A stretch of DNA of 64,000 nt from Rhipicephalus microplus (GCF_043290135.1 NC_134703.1:116284505-116348504); one strand, 5' to 3'. Positions 1-11,099 are shown, counted from the stretch's first letter. Notes: generated from the sequence alone by a model not told the origin. Made by a program: numbers and translations.

Positions 1-206
1 AGTAGTATAGTAGGTAGCCACCTACATGGCCGGACTAGAGCAGCGGCACACGCGCACCCTTTTCAATTGAGAAAGAAACCCAAGCACGTTAATCATACAT
101 AAAAAGATAGTTGTTTCTGAATAAATACTTTACAGAAACAATTATTGGCGACTCATTCTCCTATGAAATTTGCTTTGAATTTGATGCTTACAAAAAAAAT
201 TAGTAT
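1..206. other. No gene seen
   Basis: AT-rich sequence with no ORF, RNA or repeat that I can support. It leads into the dispersed repeat that starts near position 207. Confidence 0.5.
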
Positions 207-770
207 AAGAACACTTTGAGCACTATCTGACTAGAAACTCGCTGAGCGTAATCTCCATGGTTTTAACAAGGTTTAGCGAGCATTGCGCCGCAGTGCTATC
301 AATATAGTGAACTAGTATATTGCCATGAACTAGAGGCGGTTAAAGGTGGGAAGTAGACACGAAGTGCAGGCCTTAAGGAAGAGCGCGAGTGCCACCTCTC
401 GTTCAGTCCTTGAAATGTCCGCTGCATGGCGGTACTTCTATAGGCTGAATATATGATGAAAAGATGCGAGATGGCGGTACTTGGAGTGTTCACTAGATGA
501 ATGGATGGACGCACAGGCAGACAGATGCACAGACAAACGCATGAATGGATGGACGGAAGGATGGACGCATGGATGGATGGACGCAAGGACAAACGCAGGG
601 ACGAACGCAGAGATAGACGCACAGGCGGATGCACACACAGACGGATGATTAGACGCACGAACGGATGCACGGACAGATGGATGGACGTACAGACGGTCGC
701 ACAGACGGACGCACGGACGGACGGACGCGTCGCCCCACCCGTCATCATGAACTCCGTGGATATGCTGTGA
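207..770 (+). repeat. Dispersed repeat ending in GGAC-type minisatellite (copy 1)
   Basis: About 300 bases (207-490) match 18360-18660 closely, sharing blocks such as GAGCACTATCTGACT, GGTTTAGCGAGC and GATGCGAGATGGCGGTAC in the same order. Both copies then run into a degenerate tetranucleotide array built from GGAC, GGAT and GCAC units (about 497-725). The ORFs here on both strands (up to 177 codons) are rich in M/D/G/R or in S/V/R/P in register with the array, so they are repeat translations and not genes. A third copy, lacking the minisatellite, lies inverted at 12137-12395. The family is unclassified; I see no terminal repeats or protein. It is probably a non-autonomous transposon or a segmental repeat. 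Confidence 0.75.
497..725. repeat. Degenerate GGAC/GGAT tetranucleotide minisatellite
   Basis: Purine-rich array of GGAC, GGAT, GCAC and GAAC units. The C/T variation inside units (GGACG against GGATG) is what deamination of a CpG-containing GGAC array would give. A homologous array is at 18666-18845. Confidence 0.8.
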
Positions 771-2282
771 TTTTTTTTGCTCAAGTTAAGGTAATCAGAA
801 CTCTTAAGAAAGATAGAAAAAAATAAATGCACCAGACGTGTGCGTTAAACATATACTGATTTCCTAGATATCGGAACTACTGGAAGCTTGTCAGCCTAAT
901 ATGAAACAGAGGCAGCTTTTTAGCTACGCATCTATGTATATATATATTATAAAAAAGAGCTTTATTCGAGACCAGCTCGAGCTGGCACACTTTGATGATG
1001 ATATCTACAGATGAGAAAATTGTACAAATGATGAGGCGTCTAATTGATAAACAAGAGTCGGTGACTGCGCTCACAATATGTACAAAATATCCATTGAACC
1101 TTTCCTGGGGACATGCATTGTGACGCAGTCCCTCTACGCATGCGCTTAAAGCGCCTATCTTCCATGGTATGTTTGAAAATAAATCTGATGGTTTTGTTTT
1201 TTGGGATCACCGTACCAGTCTGCTCGTAGAAAATCAACACTTATTAAAGAGGTCCCAAAGAAAAAAACTGCTTGTGATTTGGAATTTACGGAGCACAAAT
1301 GAGAGAATGTTTTCGGAAGTCTATGCGCCATAGTTTTGGTAGGGGCATTTACACACGGAGAAGTCATGAGCGTTTTGAAGTTAAATGCAACAGTGGAAAG
1401 ATGTTGTTGTTGGATTACATAGCACATGAACAGACATCCGACGCCAATTTCAAAAGTTGAAGAACTTCACGATACTTCACCCTTTGAGGGAGGTTCTGTT
1501 TTTGTAAAAGAGGAACATCGACATAAAACAGACTATTAGACAAAGCACCATAGCTTGCTTACGATACTGCCTATGTCTCTTTCCAGTTGTTTATTTTATG
1601 AAAGCATCTTTGGAGTGCACTGTTAGTGACAGCATGAACAACTTTCTGTGGCTCGCACTCCGGAGCGAGATTTGGACTTATTTTAATGTGTGTGCCTTTC
1701 TATCATTATCAATTACACCCCGCTTTATAGTAGGCTTTTTTCTATGTAGAAAAAAATAAACAAGCTTACATAAGCACTGACTTTTCAGCGAAACTTTTGG
1801 TCGCATTCATAAAAAAAAACGCCAGGTATCCACGGAACGCGTAGCACAGTCACAGTGAAAGCTAGAAGAGAGGCCTTTCAGAGCCTTTTCTAAACACTGG
1901 TTGAGGTAACTGCTACAAGCACACTAAATGAATATTGATAATTTTTGTGCAGTGTGTCAACATTTACCAAGTTTTCCTTCACCATTATTTGGAAAAGCGT
2001 GGTATTCATTACACACTTGTTAGGAATTTGGGGTAATTTTTTATGCATTGGCTTACGACGCCATGAATAATGATTTCTAAAGTGGGCATGCGCCACAGTT
2101 ATTAGGTGGGTAAGAACAAGTTTTCTAATAAGTTGGAGCATTGTACTACCCACAGGTTACGCAATTCACATTGTGTGACGTCTGACTGTGTTTTTGGTGT
2201 TCTAAAATGCTTTATTACTCACAAATAACGCCATTATTTATCTACATCAAGCCTGCCTAATGCCAGTTTGTAAACTAGTTTT
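771..2282. other. Gene-free stretch
   Basis: Only short ORFs (65-90 codons) that match no family I know, with no splice or start context worth reporting. A 36-base motif at 2155-2190, GGTTACGCAATT then a GTGTGACGTCTG block, recurs at 32319 and 32930 (see findings). Confidence 0.5.
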
Positions 2283-2495
2283 AAGCACTGGCGTTGCCCA
2301 ATGGTAGAATACTGTGCTGGCACACAGCCAACCCTTGCGGGGACCCCCATTGTGCCATTGGTGTTGTACATTTGCTGAGTCTTTTTTCTTTGGACACTGG
2401 TTACGGAAACTAGCGGCGGTGGTGGCGGAAAACTATGGCGTCACGCGTGACCCGCGTTTTGATTTCATAACAGCTTTCGCTCTAAAACTACGCGT
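2283..2495 (+). repeat. tRNA-headed SINE-like repeat, degenerate
   Basis: Starts with a tRNA-like head containing CCCAATGGTAGAATAC (A-box-like, resembling tRNA-Gly), followed by a damaged B-box region. A characteristic body (GGACACTGGTTACGG, then a GGCGGTGGTGGCGG tract) ends in CATAACAGCTTTCGCTCTAAAA. From memory this order is typical of a common tick interspersed repeat. The 79-codon ORF across it is incidental. Boundaries are approximate because I see no target-site duplication. Confidence 0.55.
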
Positions 2496-5400
2496 ACACT
2501 ATATTTACATGCAGAGCCGCCGAGCCAACGCAAAGAATGTTACACCGAAATGAGCATTCAAACGCCAGAAGACGAGTTCGTTGAGAAGATAGTTGAAAGA
2601 ACCCCGCGACATTTTTTCGAGTAGTCATCAACCGGCTTCATTTAAGGAGTTTACTGCCTCATCAATGGACGGGTGAAAAAGGTTTAGAGCCAATCTAGCA
2701 CGGAGGGAGTTACGTGGATTAGTCACATGCTCTTTGCGTTTTGACTCAGCTTTCATAGCAGCGCGTGAGCTGGAAACTATGCAGGGCTTGGGATGAACGT
2801 CGACAAGGGGGCAAGAAGTGTGCGTCTTGTTGTTGAACACAATCTTTTTTTTTTCGAATGTGGCTACGCTCCAAAGTGACCGAGCATGAGTGTGCAGCCA
2901 GGTCATGCCATTCCATGGTGGCCGCGATAACTATGCAGCACGCGATTCTCAAATAAGCCAATAAGCGCGTTGTTCGGTTTAATGGCATTATTTGTGGAAA
3001 GTCGAGGAAACGATTTCACGCTGTCCATGATGAATAATTGTAAATTTTGAGCCTCAAGCTGAGGTACAATATTTTGCTCGCAGGTTCTCAAGAGTTTGAC
3101 TATCAATCAGCAGCATTCCCTGACCACGCTGAAAAAAAATGTTGCAGGGATTCCTAAATGGCAATGTTTTAGGATGACAAGAATCGAATTAAGCGAACAA
3201 TAAAGAAGTTAATCAAATACGATGATACTGGCCCACAAAAATATGGAAGTCATGCAAGATTGAAAACGCACACACGAAAAAAAAGAAACAAGCAGCATAA
3301 CGGCGCTTAGGGGCTTAGAGGCATTTTGGGATAAAAGAAGCTTATACTAGTACGTCGACCCTAGGAGGTCCACATCGATAACTTGGAAACTCCCCGCTCG
3401 GAAATCGAAAACGGGAAACTAATTTATCTCTCAGGGCATTTGGCGAAGACTATATATCAGACAAAATTCTCGCATCATAAACTAAGTAAAGTTTGTAGCG
3501 CGCTTTAGTGTGCTTGAAAGAGCAACGGAAATGGTAGGTTAAGACGCAATAAAAAAAAAAAACATCCCATTGCTCAGCAAATACACAAACTGTATCTGAA
3601 AGGCTTAAGACAAGTACAACTTCCCGGTATACTTATGCCGAGTACTACGATGATTAGGGAGGCATGCTGGCGTCTCAGGAAAGCGTAAATGAGTTTGCTG
3701 AAATTTGTAACATTTCTAAGACTTTCTGCAGTACTGTTGAGGCTTTCGTATTTCATTTGTTTTGGTGCTCACGGAATCAAATGTGCGTACTCATCCTGCT
3801 ACATGTGTTTATTGTGCTGCCAAAAGGAATTCGTGAAAAAGTGGTATTTAGATTAGTAAATGAATAGGTTAATAAATGAGTGAAGGAACAAAGGAAGCCG
3901 TTTAGTGTAAATAGACAGTCACATGAAGGAGGCTCCGTAGATAGGCAAGAATAATATCTATGACTTTCAAACTGCAGACGTTCTCTGTTTGTTTCGTCTT
4001 TCATTGCGCAGATTCCTTATAATACGGTTGTACTTGGACTGACCCGTATTTCACTGCCATGCCGCTAGCTTAGGCCAAGCTACCGAGTACCATTATTCCA
4101 GTTGGCGCTATTAGAAATATCAAAAGCAAGATTATTTCTCACGTTCGCTTTTCGATCTTTTGTTCCACCTATAAACGATAACCTAACCACATCGTTAATG
4201 CGTGTCTTTATCATTATGGTTTCCAGAACGCGAAAAGCAACATTTACAATCAGGCATAAAAGTGTGGTCCACCCCAGTGCTATCATGAAAAACTAAAGTG
4301 AAAACGGGCACAGAAAAATAATTATGGTATACACGCACCAGTGAATGCAGTGCATTAACGCGGTGCACTCACTTCGCTTCAGCGGAGCGTGCGAACACAG
4401 GACATCGTGCTTTTGCAGAGGTCATTGAAGTTGCGTTTTGCTTGTTACGCACATTGCTCCATTATTTATCTTTACTTTCCTCTATGTGCTCTTCTATCGC
4501 CCTAGTGTGGCGCATCAGGGCAGAACCAAGGTTACCCTTCGCGTGATGTTGCAGTTGCAGTTGCTGTTGCTGTTGTCGTCGTGAAGCGTAACTGTGCCTC
4601 AGCTCTGAAGTGAGCGCGGCTAGCTTGTGGACCACCTAAACCACCCAGATGTCAAAATGTGCTAGTGGCTTTGCCGTTGCTCACGAGTCTCCAGGAACGA
4701 CGTTTGCCTCGGCTCTGGTATGGTCGGGGCTGACCCAAAGGGCACGCAAACCACTCAGCTGACTAATATTATGATGGTGTCGCAGTTACGAGTCTCTAAA
4801 AAGCGCGTAGCCAGGAGAATTCTTTAAAACGGTGCCATATTAGCAGAGTTACTCGCGTTTGATAGCCCTAAAGTGGACCTCATTCACTTCGCTCTTTCCT
4901 TCACTGACGCCAGTTCACTGACTCGTCTTGTCTCCTGGCGGACTACTCCTCCTTGTCATGCGAGAAGGAATAAGGGTTCGCTCGCACCGGCAAACAAACA
5001 GACAGGTTCTTTTTGTGTCGCAGACGTAGTTAGATAAAAATTCTGACGTCATTGTCGATGATAGAAATATTTAATGGCCTGGAGAAGACAATAGGTTTCT
5101 TAAAATTTGTTATTACCAGCGGCTGAGTACTGCCACGCTCGGCATTTTTTTAGTAAAAATGACATTCTGAACTCTATGCGCACATTCAGTCGAATTGCTA
5201 AAATTATTATCAATATTGGTTTGAGATTCATAAGGGTATATAATCAAAGACACATATTATATCATGGTACAATGAACATTCAGCTGAAAAGCCTGCTGAA
5301 ATATGCTAAATTGAGAAGATTGATGACAAATTGTTGTTCCAAAACAGTAAAACCATTTCTATTCTTCCCACCTTATGCAAACCTACTTCTTAAAGATAAA

Positions 5401-7004
5401 TGATGAGTGTGATTTTTCATTGGTGAACGAAAATTTTTAGACAGAAGTTTGGTGGAGAATGCGACAGATTATTTAGATTCTGAACGACTGACGGAATGAA
5501 ACTTGGCAGCATATTTGTTTCTTTGTTACACGATCACTGAGACCAATTGCAAGTGATCATGGCTTCGTGTCGCTAAAAATCTGGCTGGGCTACGAGGGCA
5601 CCTGAGTCCATGTATAAATAAAAAAAACACGTTTCCGTAACGTAATTTAGTTCCTCCGCAAGCCCTCTTCTTTCTTCATTCGCAGGAAAACAATGCGGAG
5701 CAGATTGGATGCAGCGAGGGTATCTCATTGTTCTCCTATTGCGTTGATTACTTTTCTTTCACGCTACTCGAAATCCCTGGAGCCAATCTACCGATCCCTG
5801 TAGCAGACGGTGCAGGATAATCCATCGTCTAAGGCTACAAGGATTCACGAAGGAAGACATAATGGCAAAGCCTTCAAATATCATGAGGCAAAATGGTTAG
5901 AAAAAGGCAAGACGATTCTTCATTATAGGTCGGTGAGCGAGAAGGTGCCAAACGTATATTTCTAGCCGAGACCTTTTTTACTCTGCTACAATAAGGGTTT
6001 CTTTTTCTTTTTTTTCTGCTGTAGTATCTGCTGGCATTGATTAACCGAGTGACATGGTATTTAACTGTGTCAAGCTCATCTTACTGTTCCTTTCGTCTAT
6101 TCTTCTCAGTGTTCTGACCTTTTTCGTGGCGACTCTACGAAGCGTAAGAAGAAATGATATTTCTCCAGCCACGAGTTGAGCGACCAGTCCATTCGGCAAG
6201 TTGCTGAAAATACCCGTTCCCAATCACTTCAATCCGTCCACTGAGGAACCACTATAACGATTATCACCGACTCAAGGTGAACGGGACAAAGGCTAAATTT
6301 TATTTGCAATGGTTTCATTCTGAAGACAAGCTGCCGGAGTATTTTACAATGAAGTTTCTTTTTTTCTTTTTATTACAGAAGCATGACATTACAGAGCGCA
6401 AGGTCACACATTTACACTGAACCGAGACAGAGTATTGTCGGAAGTTATTTTCTGTGGCCTCACATATATTCGACGAAGTAGTAGCTTGTTTTCGGTTATC
6501 TTCTGTGTCAGTTTTCACTATTGTTCTGCGTGATGCGAAGTGTGAATAGAAACTGCAATTTATGCATGCCCCGTTTTTAAGGTATTTAAATATATTTAAT
6601 ATACAACTCATGACTGCACATTGTTTTCAACAAACGCTTCATTCTATAACTATTCTTCACATTTCAGCGCATGTGTAATGGTAATGGATAGAATCTTTCT
6701 TTTAAAGAAGAAAGGAAGGGGGACTAAGCAGACGTTTTGCAAAGTGTGCCACCCTACAAACGAGGGACAGTAGAGCAACTAAGTGCCGTCATTGCTTAAG
6801 GGATGGAGGTCAAATACGGAAGGATGTCTACTGGAACCATTGTGGCACATTAAACATTTTGATATTTTCTATTTACTGCTTACCTCTGTCTCCTTTCAGT
6901 GCGTTGAGCCCTGTCATTTTATTGGTCCCGATCGTAACTCTGCTGCTTTTTTGTTTTTTCTGTCGTGACAACAACCATTTCCTGCCTCCACTACTTCTCT
7001 CTTC
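2496..7004. other. Gene-free stretch
   Basis: About 4.5 kb of AT-rich DNA with ORFs no longer than 98 codons and none recognisable. It holds a short CAG/CTG-like stretch near 4548-4578 and two loosely similar segments at about 4580-4660 and 4690-4765 that may be an old tandem duplication. Nothing else is supported. Confidence 0.45.
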
Positions 7005-7029
7005 ACTAGCAACGTTATCCTCTACGCAC

Positions 7030-7329
7030 TACTACATGTTTAGACGGGGTCTGACATATAGTAGCTGTCTCGACCTAACTTTTGTGTCAAATAGCCTAAA
7101 CACCACGGTGCAGTGGTTTGCGGACAATGAAACGCATGGCAGTGACCACATCCCCACCTATATAAAAATCAAGAGACTAAGCAAGTCGCAAATCGCGCCC
7201 ACTTCACGGATAGACTGGTCAAAGTACAGATCATCCACACAGAAGCCATGCGAGAGAAACCAAGAAGGTTCTTTTGAAAGCCTAGAAGGTATAATGAAGG
7301 CCGCTATTCAAGAGGCAACGTTTAATTGA
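7030..7329 (+). pseudogene. LINE endonuclease C-terminal fragment (AP-endonuclease-like)
   Basis: In frame with the downstream RT ORF. The translation contains RRGLTYSSCLDLTFVSN and then ETHGSDHIPTYI, the conserved end of APE-type LINE endonucleases. The SDH triplet (7141-7149) carries the catalytic Asp-His pair of the EEP family, and LDLTFV is the preceding beta-strand. The DFN and other upstream motifs are absent. Sequence before about 7005 translates to a hydrophobic stretch unlike endonuclease, so I place the 5' truncation there. The frame stops at a TGA at 7327, with two further TGA codons before the RT part. The function in an intact element would be to nick target DNA to prime reverse transcription. 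Confidence 0.8.
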
Positions 7330-7434
7330 GCACCTTTGCCAGATTTTTGCAAATATGAGGTGGAGTGAGAGTGACTTCGTGCAATCCGTCGTCGCACTGA
7401 ACGACGTTATAGGCGCACGAAATCCATCTACGAC

Positions 7435-9279
7435 TTGAGGAAAGCGAGACGTCTACAAAAGAAGATTCAACGTCGAATCAATGCACTACAGTCACAACGA
7501 TGGAAGTCACTATGCGAGTCGCTCGATCCCCATAAACCTCTTTCGCAAATATGGAGAATAATCCGCGGCCTACGAACATTGCCACAACAGAATCGTCCGT
7601 TCAAATGCCTTGCTCTCCACCAAGGCCGGCGTGAAATCGATGTAGCGGAAGACTTCTGTGCCAGGGTTGCAAACAAGGGGTCCGGGATCAACATGAGTAA
7701 CCTACGAAACGTGCTGGCGCCCAGAGACACCCGGATGGACAATATGTTTTCTCTAGGGGAGCTTCAGGCAGCATTGGCAGCATGCAAGCGCTCGTCATCG
7801 CCTGGACCCGATGGAGTCACTTACATGGCCCTTGCTAACCTAGGACGAACAGCTCGGCGTGCCCTTCTAGCTGTATACAATGACTCGTGGAGCAACGGTT
7901 TGGTTCCTCCTTTGTGGAAGTGCAGCCGCCTTGTGCCCCTGCTCAAACCAGGCAAATCGCCTCTTGACATGGCCTCCTATCGCCCCATCGCGCTTGCCAG
8001 TTGTTTTGGAAAGGTGATGGAGAGAATGGTGCTGACTCACCTGGAGTGGTACTTGGAACATAACAATATATACCCCGATGCTTTGACCAGCTTTCGACGT
8101 GGACGGTCTTCCATAGACAATGTTGTTAATCTTGTCACGTCTGTACAACAGCAGAAGAGCCTAAAGAGATTATCAGCGGCACTTCTCTTGGATATTAAGG
8201 CTGCATACGACAATGTATTACATGAAACCATCCTGGACGCCGTGGGCAGCATTGGATTGGGAGGCCGCGTTTACCAATGGATCTACAGCTATTTGAAGGA
8301 CAGAACCTTTTTCGTCCAGACAGAAGATGGCGCAACAAGGCAACATCATACATATCGCAGCGTACCTCAAGGTGGGGTCCTAAGCCCCATACTTTTCAAC
8401 CTTACGCTCATCGGCCTCGTTGACGTCCTGCCACACTCCGTACATCTGTCGATATACGCGGACGACATCTGCATCTGGGCATCAAGGGGCACGCGTCTAC
8501 ACGTACGAGCCAGGCTTGAGACAGCGGCTACACTGACGTCAAACTACATTCAAGGACGAGGACTGGAGCTGTCATATGAGAAATGCTCACTAGTTGCGTT
8601 TACGCGCAAGAACATGACGCCATACCGCATCAGAATTAATAGACACACAATCAGCTATCAAAAGACTCACCGTTTCCTGGGAGTAATAATAGATCGTGAT
8701 TTGTCTTGGAGTCCTCATATCACTTACATGAAGAAGAAACTGACCATGATCACCCACGTCCTAAGGTTTCTTGCGAGGAAATCATGGGGTGCATCGGTAC
8801 GAGCCATGCTTCAACTGTATGCGGCACTTTTTCTTGGCTTCATGCGCTACAGCCTACCTGTGCTTGGCAAGGCCCGCATAACAAACGTACACGTCCTCCA
8901 GTCACTACAAGCTCAAGCACTGAGAATATGCCTCGGGCTGCCGAGATGCGCATCCTCAGCAGCGACTGTCGCAATCGCTCATGAACACCCTATCACAACC
9001 TACATTCATGTCGATGGTTTGAGAACTCACATAAGACATGCCACTCGGATTCAATCGCATCACCTCGCCTCCCTTCCAACTTCCAGGCCATGCTCTGCGT
9101 TCTGCTCTATCATTGCCCCACATCGCACGGTGATTCCTACGAACTTCACGCACGCAGCAAGACCGTCGTTACCATTGTGGTGTCTACATCCACTGGAAGC
9201 TCTGATAACCATCCCCGGAACGCAAAAGAAAGAAAATTTGTCTGGCCCTAAAACAAACAACATTACTGTTTCTGCATGA
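7435..9279 (+). CDS. Non-LTR retrotransposon reverse transcriptase, 614 codons, open
   Basis: Encodes the RT of the LINE. The start is only the first near-cognate codon (TTG) of the open stretch; the frame is really continuous with the endonuclease fragment upstream. Visible RT motifs: SSSPGPDGVTY (about residue 120), SYRPIALASCFGKVMERM, LLLDIKAAYD with the first catalytic Asp at residue 253 (8191), SVPQGGVLSPILFN, and YADD at residues 341-344 (8455-8466). All three catalytic aspartates are therefore intact. The thumb and linker follow, including RFLGVIIDRDLSW. A frameshift near 9230 takes the true continuation (ALKQTTLLFLHEKHSG) into another frame, so the annotated C-terminus is artefactual. 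It would make DNA copies of element RNA at a nicked target site. Such a long open RT between damaged domains suggests a fairly young insertion. Confidence 0.9.
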   Translation: MRKARRLQKKIQRRINALQSQRWKSLCESLDPHKPLSQIWRIIRGLRTLPQQNRPFKCLALHQGRREIDVAEDFCARVANKGSGINMSNLRNVLAPRDTRMDNMFSLGELQAALAACKRSSSPGPDGVTYMALANLGRTARRALLAVYNDSWSNGLVPPLWKCSRLVPLLKPGKSPLDMASYRPIALASCFGKVMERMVLTHLEWYLEHNNIYPDALTSFRRGRSSIDNVVNLVTSVQQQKSLKRLSAALLLDIKAAYDNVLHETILDAVGSIGLGGRVYQWIYSYLKDRTFFVQTEDGATRQHHTYRSVPQGGVLSPILFNLTLIGLVDVLPHSVHLSIYADDICIWASRGTRLHVRARLETAATLTSNYIQGRGLELSYEKCSLVAFTRKNMTPYRIRINRHTISYQKTHRFLGVIIDRDLSWSPHITYMKKKLTMITHVLRFLARKSWGASVRAMLQLYAALFLGFMRYSLPVLGKARITNVHVLQSLQAQALRICLGLPRCASSAATVAIAHEHPITTYIHVDGLRTHIRHATRIQSHHLASLPTSRPCSAFCSIIAPHRTVIPTNFTHAARPSLPLWCLHPLEALITIPGTQKKENLSGPKTNNITVSA

Positions 9280-9669
9280 GAAACACAGTGGACGCATTCA
9301 CATTTACACGGATGGGTCGGTTACTTCAACAAGTTCAACAGGCGCAGTCGTAATTCCAGAGAAATTCGTCACGATAAAGTTCAGGACCTCGCATCTGACA
9401 TCTTACACGGCGGCAGAACTCGCCGCCATTCGTGCGGCTCTGGAGTTCCTAGTTGAAGAACCACAACAGACATGGTCAATATTCTCCGACTCATAAGCAG
9501 CTCTCCAGGGCATTCCCTCGCCATATCGTCAAGGACCAACGAACAGCTAATTGCTGAAATACCACTGCTTCATCACCGGGCTATAGAGAAACAACATGAC
9601 ATAGTGTATCAATGCATACCAAGTCACTGCAGCATTGATGGAAACGACCGTGCAGATGAAGCAACCTGA
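9242..9669 (+). pseudogene. LINE RNase H domain, frameshifted
   Basis: RNase H read in two frames. The first holds IHIYTDGS (catalytic Asp at 9311), SYTAAELAAIRAAL (Glu at 9416) and IFSDS (Asp at 9488), immediately followed by a TAA at 9494 where a Lys codon is usual. After a frameshift near 9525 the second frame gives EQLIAEIPLLHHRAIEK, then CIPSHCSIDGNDRADEAT with the last His/Asp pair. A TGA follows at 9667. The four acidic catalytic positions are still recognisable. The role in an intact element is removal of the RNA strand from RNA-DNA hybrids. Confidence 0.85.
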
Positions 9670-9686
9670 ACTGCTCATGATGATGC

Positions 9687-9750
9687 CCCTTGTGTAGCCG
9701 CTGGCGTCGGTGGTATAGTGGTTAGCATATGCTGCCTTCCCTTGTGTAGC
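9687..9750 (+). mobile_element. 40-bp insertion resembling the 5' half of tRNA-Gly(UCC), with 12-bp target-site duplication
   Basis: CCCTTGTGTAGC occurs at 9687-9698 and again at 9739-9750. The 40 bp between them (9699-9738) hold CGCTG and then, from 9704, a sequence that starts GCGTCGGTGGTATAGTGG and runs to GCTGCCTTCC at 9740. From memory this is eukaryotic tRNA-Gly(UCC) from its first base to the anticodon, with one extra T after GCATA. The A-box is intact; there is no 3' half, B-box or tail. Removing one TSD copy plus the insert (52 bp) joins the RNase H frame to the downstream Cys/His-knuckle frame exactly, so the insertion came after the LINE. A head-only piece of a longer SINE is the alternative. 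Confidence 0.75.
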
Positions 9751-10219
9751 TATACTATTATCACGAACGGACGCCGCTGCAAGGCTTCGATCTCTTGCAC
9801 GAGAGCTGACACTCGCTCAGCGGTATTGACCGGCATTCACCAACGTCCGCCTTCATAATTTGGACCCACACCTACAGCTCCGTCTTCCATCAGGAATAAC
9901 CAGAGCAGAGGAGACACTTTTGTGCCGTCTATGGATTGGGGTGGCCTTTACGAATGTTTATTCGTTTCGAATCGGAATGGCCAGAAGCCCGACATGTGAC
10001 AACTGTGGCTGCGCAGAGACTTTCTCCCATCTTCTCTGCGAGTGCCCCCGCTTCAGCGTGCCAAGAGAAGAACTGTCAAAAGCTTTAGATAGAATAGACA
10101 ATCGCCAATTGTCGGAAGAAGGGGTATTAGGACACTGGCCGAGGTCGTCCTCTGCACGCAAGGCATTGAGAGCGTTGTTGCGCTTTCTGCGGGCAAGTGG
10201 TCTTAGAGACAGACTGTAA
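9751..10219 (+). pseudogene. LINE ORF2 C-terminal region with Cys/His knuckle
   Basis: The frame (open from 9860 after a TGA at 9827) encodes the segment usual after RNase H in this LINE group: LRLPSGITRAEETLLCRLWIG, then CDNCGCAETFSHLLCECP (from 9995). This is a Cys-x2-Cys-(x)n-His-x4-Cys knuckle thought to bind nucleic acid, followed by the end at a TAA after LRASGLRDRL (10219). It is in phase with the upstream RNase H frame once the 52-bp insertion-plus-TSD is discounted. Confidence 0.8.
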
Positions 10220-10385
10220 GCAGCGTCGTGGATCGTCTGATGACCTTCTCTCTCTTTTTTTGACAACGTCTCTTTTCTCTCATCCTTTACCCCCTTCCCC
10301 CCTTCCCCAGTACAGGGTAGCCAGCCGGTCTGAGAACTGGCGAACCTCCCTGTCCTTCCTCATTTATTCCTCCTCCTCCTCCTTA
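10220..10385 (+). mobile_element. LINE 3' UTR with TCC-rich end
   Basis: Pyrimidine-rich tract (CTCTCTCTTT and CCCCCTTCCCCCCTTCC), the block CAGGGTAGCCAGCCGGTC, then AACCTCCCTGTCCTTCC and repeated TCC to about 10383. A related tail is at 50905-51025, which helps define it as element 3' UTR. Confidence 0.7.
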
Positions 10386-10536
10386 GACTACAAACTTTCT
10401 CAAAAACACGATGTTGCGAAAAAAAATGCTTTAAAGTGTCACGCAGAGCCACCAAGATGCCAACAAAGTGATCGAGGTAGTTCGCGTCACGTGGAGTTAA
10501 CATTTGCTTTCATTTTTTTATATAAATAGATGCCTC

Positions 10537-10807
10537 TATAAACATAACTCATGCCCCGCCACGGTAGTCTAGTGGCTAAGGTACTCGGCTGCTGACCCGC
10601 AAGTCGCGGGATCGAACCCCGGCTGCAGTGGCTGCATTTTCGATGAAGGCGGAAATGTTGTAGGCCCATGTGCTCAGATTTTGGTGCACGTTAAAGAACA
10701 CCAGGTGGTCGAAATTTCCGGAGCCCTCTACTATGGCATCTCTCACAATCTTATGGTGGTTTTGGGACGTTAAACCCCACAAATAAATCAATTATAAACA
10801 TAACTCA
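10537..10807 (+). mobile_element. Ruka-like tRNA-derived SINE with perfect 15-bp TSD
   Basis: The body at 10552-10792 is flanked by TATAAACATAACTCA at 10537-10551 and 10793-10807, identical in both copies. The tRNA-like head has A-box TAGTCTAGTGG (10565-10575) and B-box GGATCGAACCC (10609-10619), the internal RNA polymerase III promoter. The body carries GGCGGAAATGTTGTAGG, GTTAAAGAACACCAGGTGG and GTGGTTTTGGGACGTTAAAC, then a short A-rich tail. Full length and well preserved. Confidence 0.93.
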
Positions 10808-11099
10808 CGTGCTGTTTTGTTGCCACTACCGAGCAGAATCTGAGGACATGCTGAGGATTCGAAGTGCAGCCCTTATAATGCATGCTGAAATGAGTACCAT
10901 CTCTCTTTTGTGCTTGTTGTCTTTCATACTTTGAAAAATATATTGAAGTTTTTGGTGTCAATGGCATCAATCATATAAGTATAAGGTGCGCCGTTCTTTG
11001 GTGCGGAGTTTTATCTTTGACTACTCAGGCTTCTATAACAAGTACCTAAATACAAACACAGGTGTTTCGTTGTACTTCCCTCGCAGGAAAACATGGTTG

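Larger units (their letters stand above)
7005..10385 (+). mobile_element. 5'-truncated non-LTR retrotransposon (LINE, I/R1-like group) with EN end, RT, RNase H and 3' UTR
   Basis: One element can be followed through several frames: endonuclease C-terminus (about 7030-7160), RT (7435-9279), RNase H (about 9290-9665), a Cys/His knuckle (9995-10045) and a pyrimidine-rich 3' UTR ending in TCC repeats near 10368-10383. The 5' part, including most of the endonuclease, is missing. EN and RT share one frame and are separated by three TGA stops (7327, 7366, 7372). A frameshift near 9230 leads into RNase H and another near 9525 lies inside it. The frame change near 9700 is caused by a small tRNA-derived insertion. 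The order EN-RT-RNase H-CCHC-like fits the I/R1/LOA group; the exact clade is inference. The element is dead as it stands. Confidence 0.9.

Noticed and set aside
299..832. 177-codon minus ORF rich in Ser/Val/Arg/Pro, and opposite-strand Asp/Arg-rich ORFs
   Set aside because: They translate the GGAC/GGAT minisatellite and shared repeat; the same happens at 18607-19021.
10565..10620. tRNA gene
   Set aside because: The A and B boxes belong to a SINE head with a full SINE body and TSD; the cloverleaf is incomplete. The same applies at 11169, 14643, 35723, 54319, 57900 and 58735.
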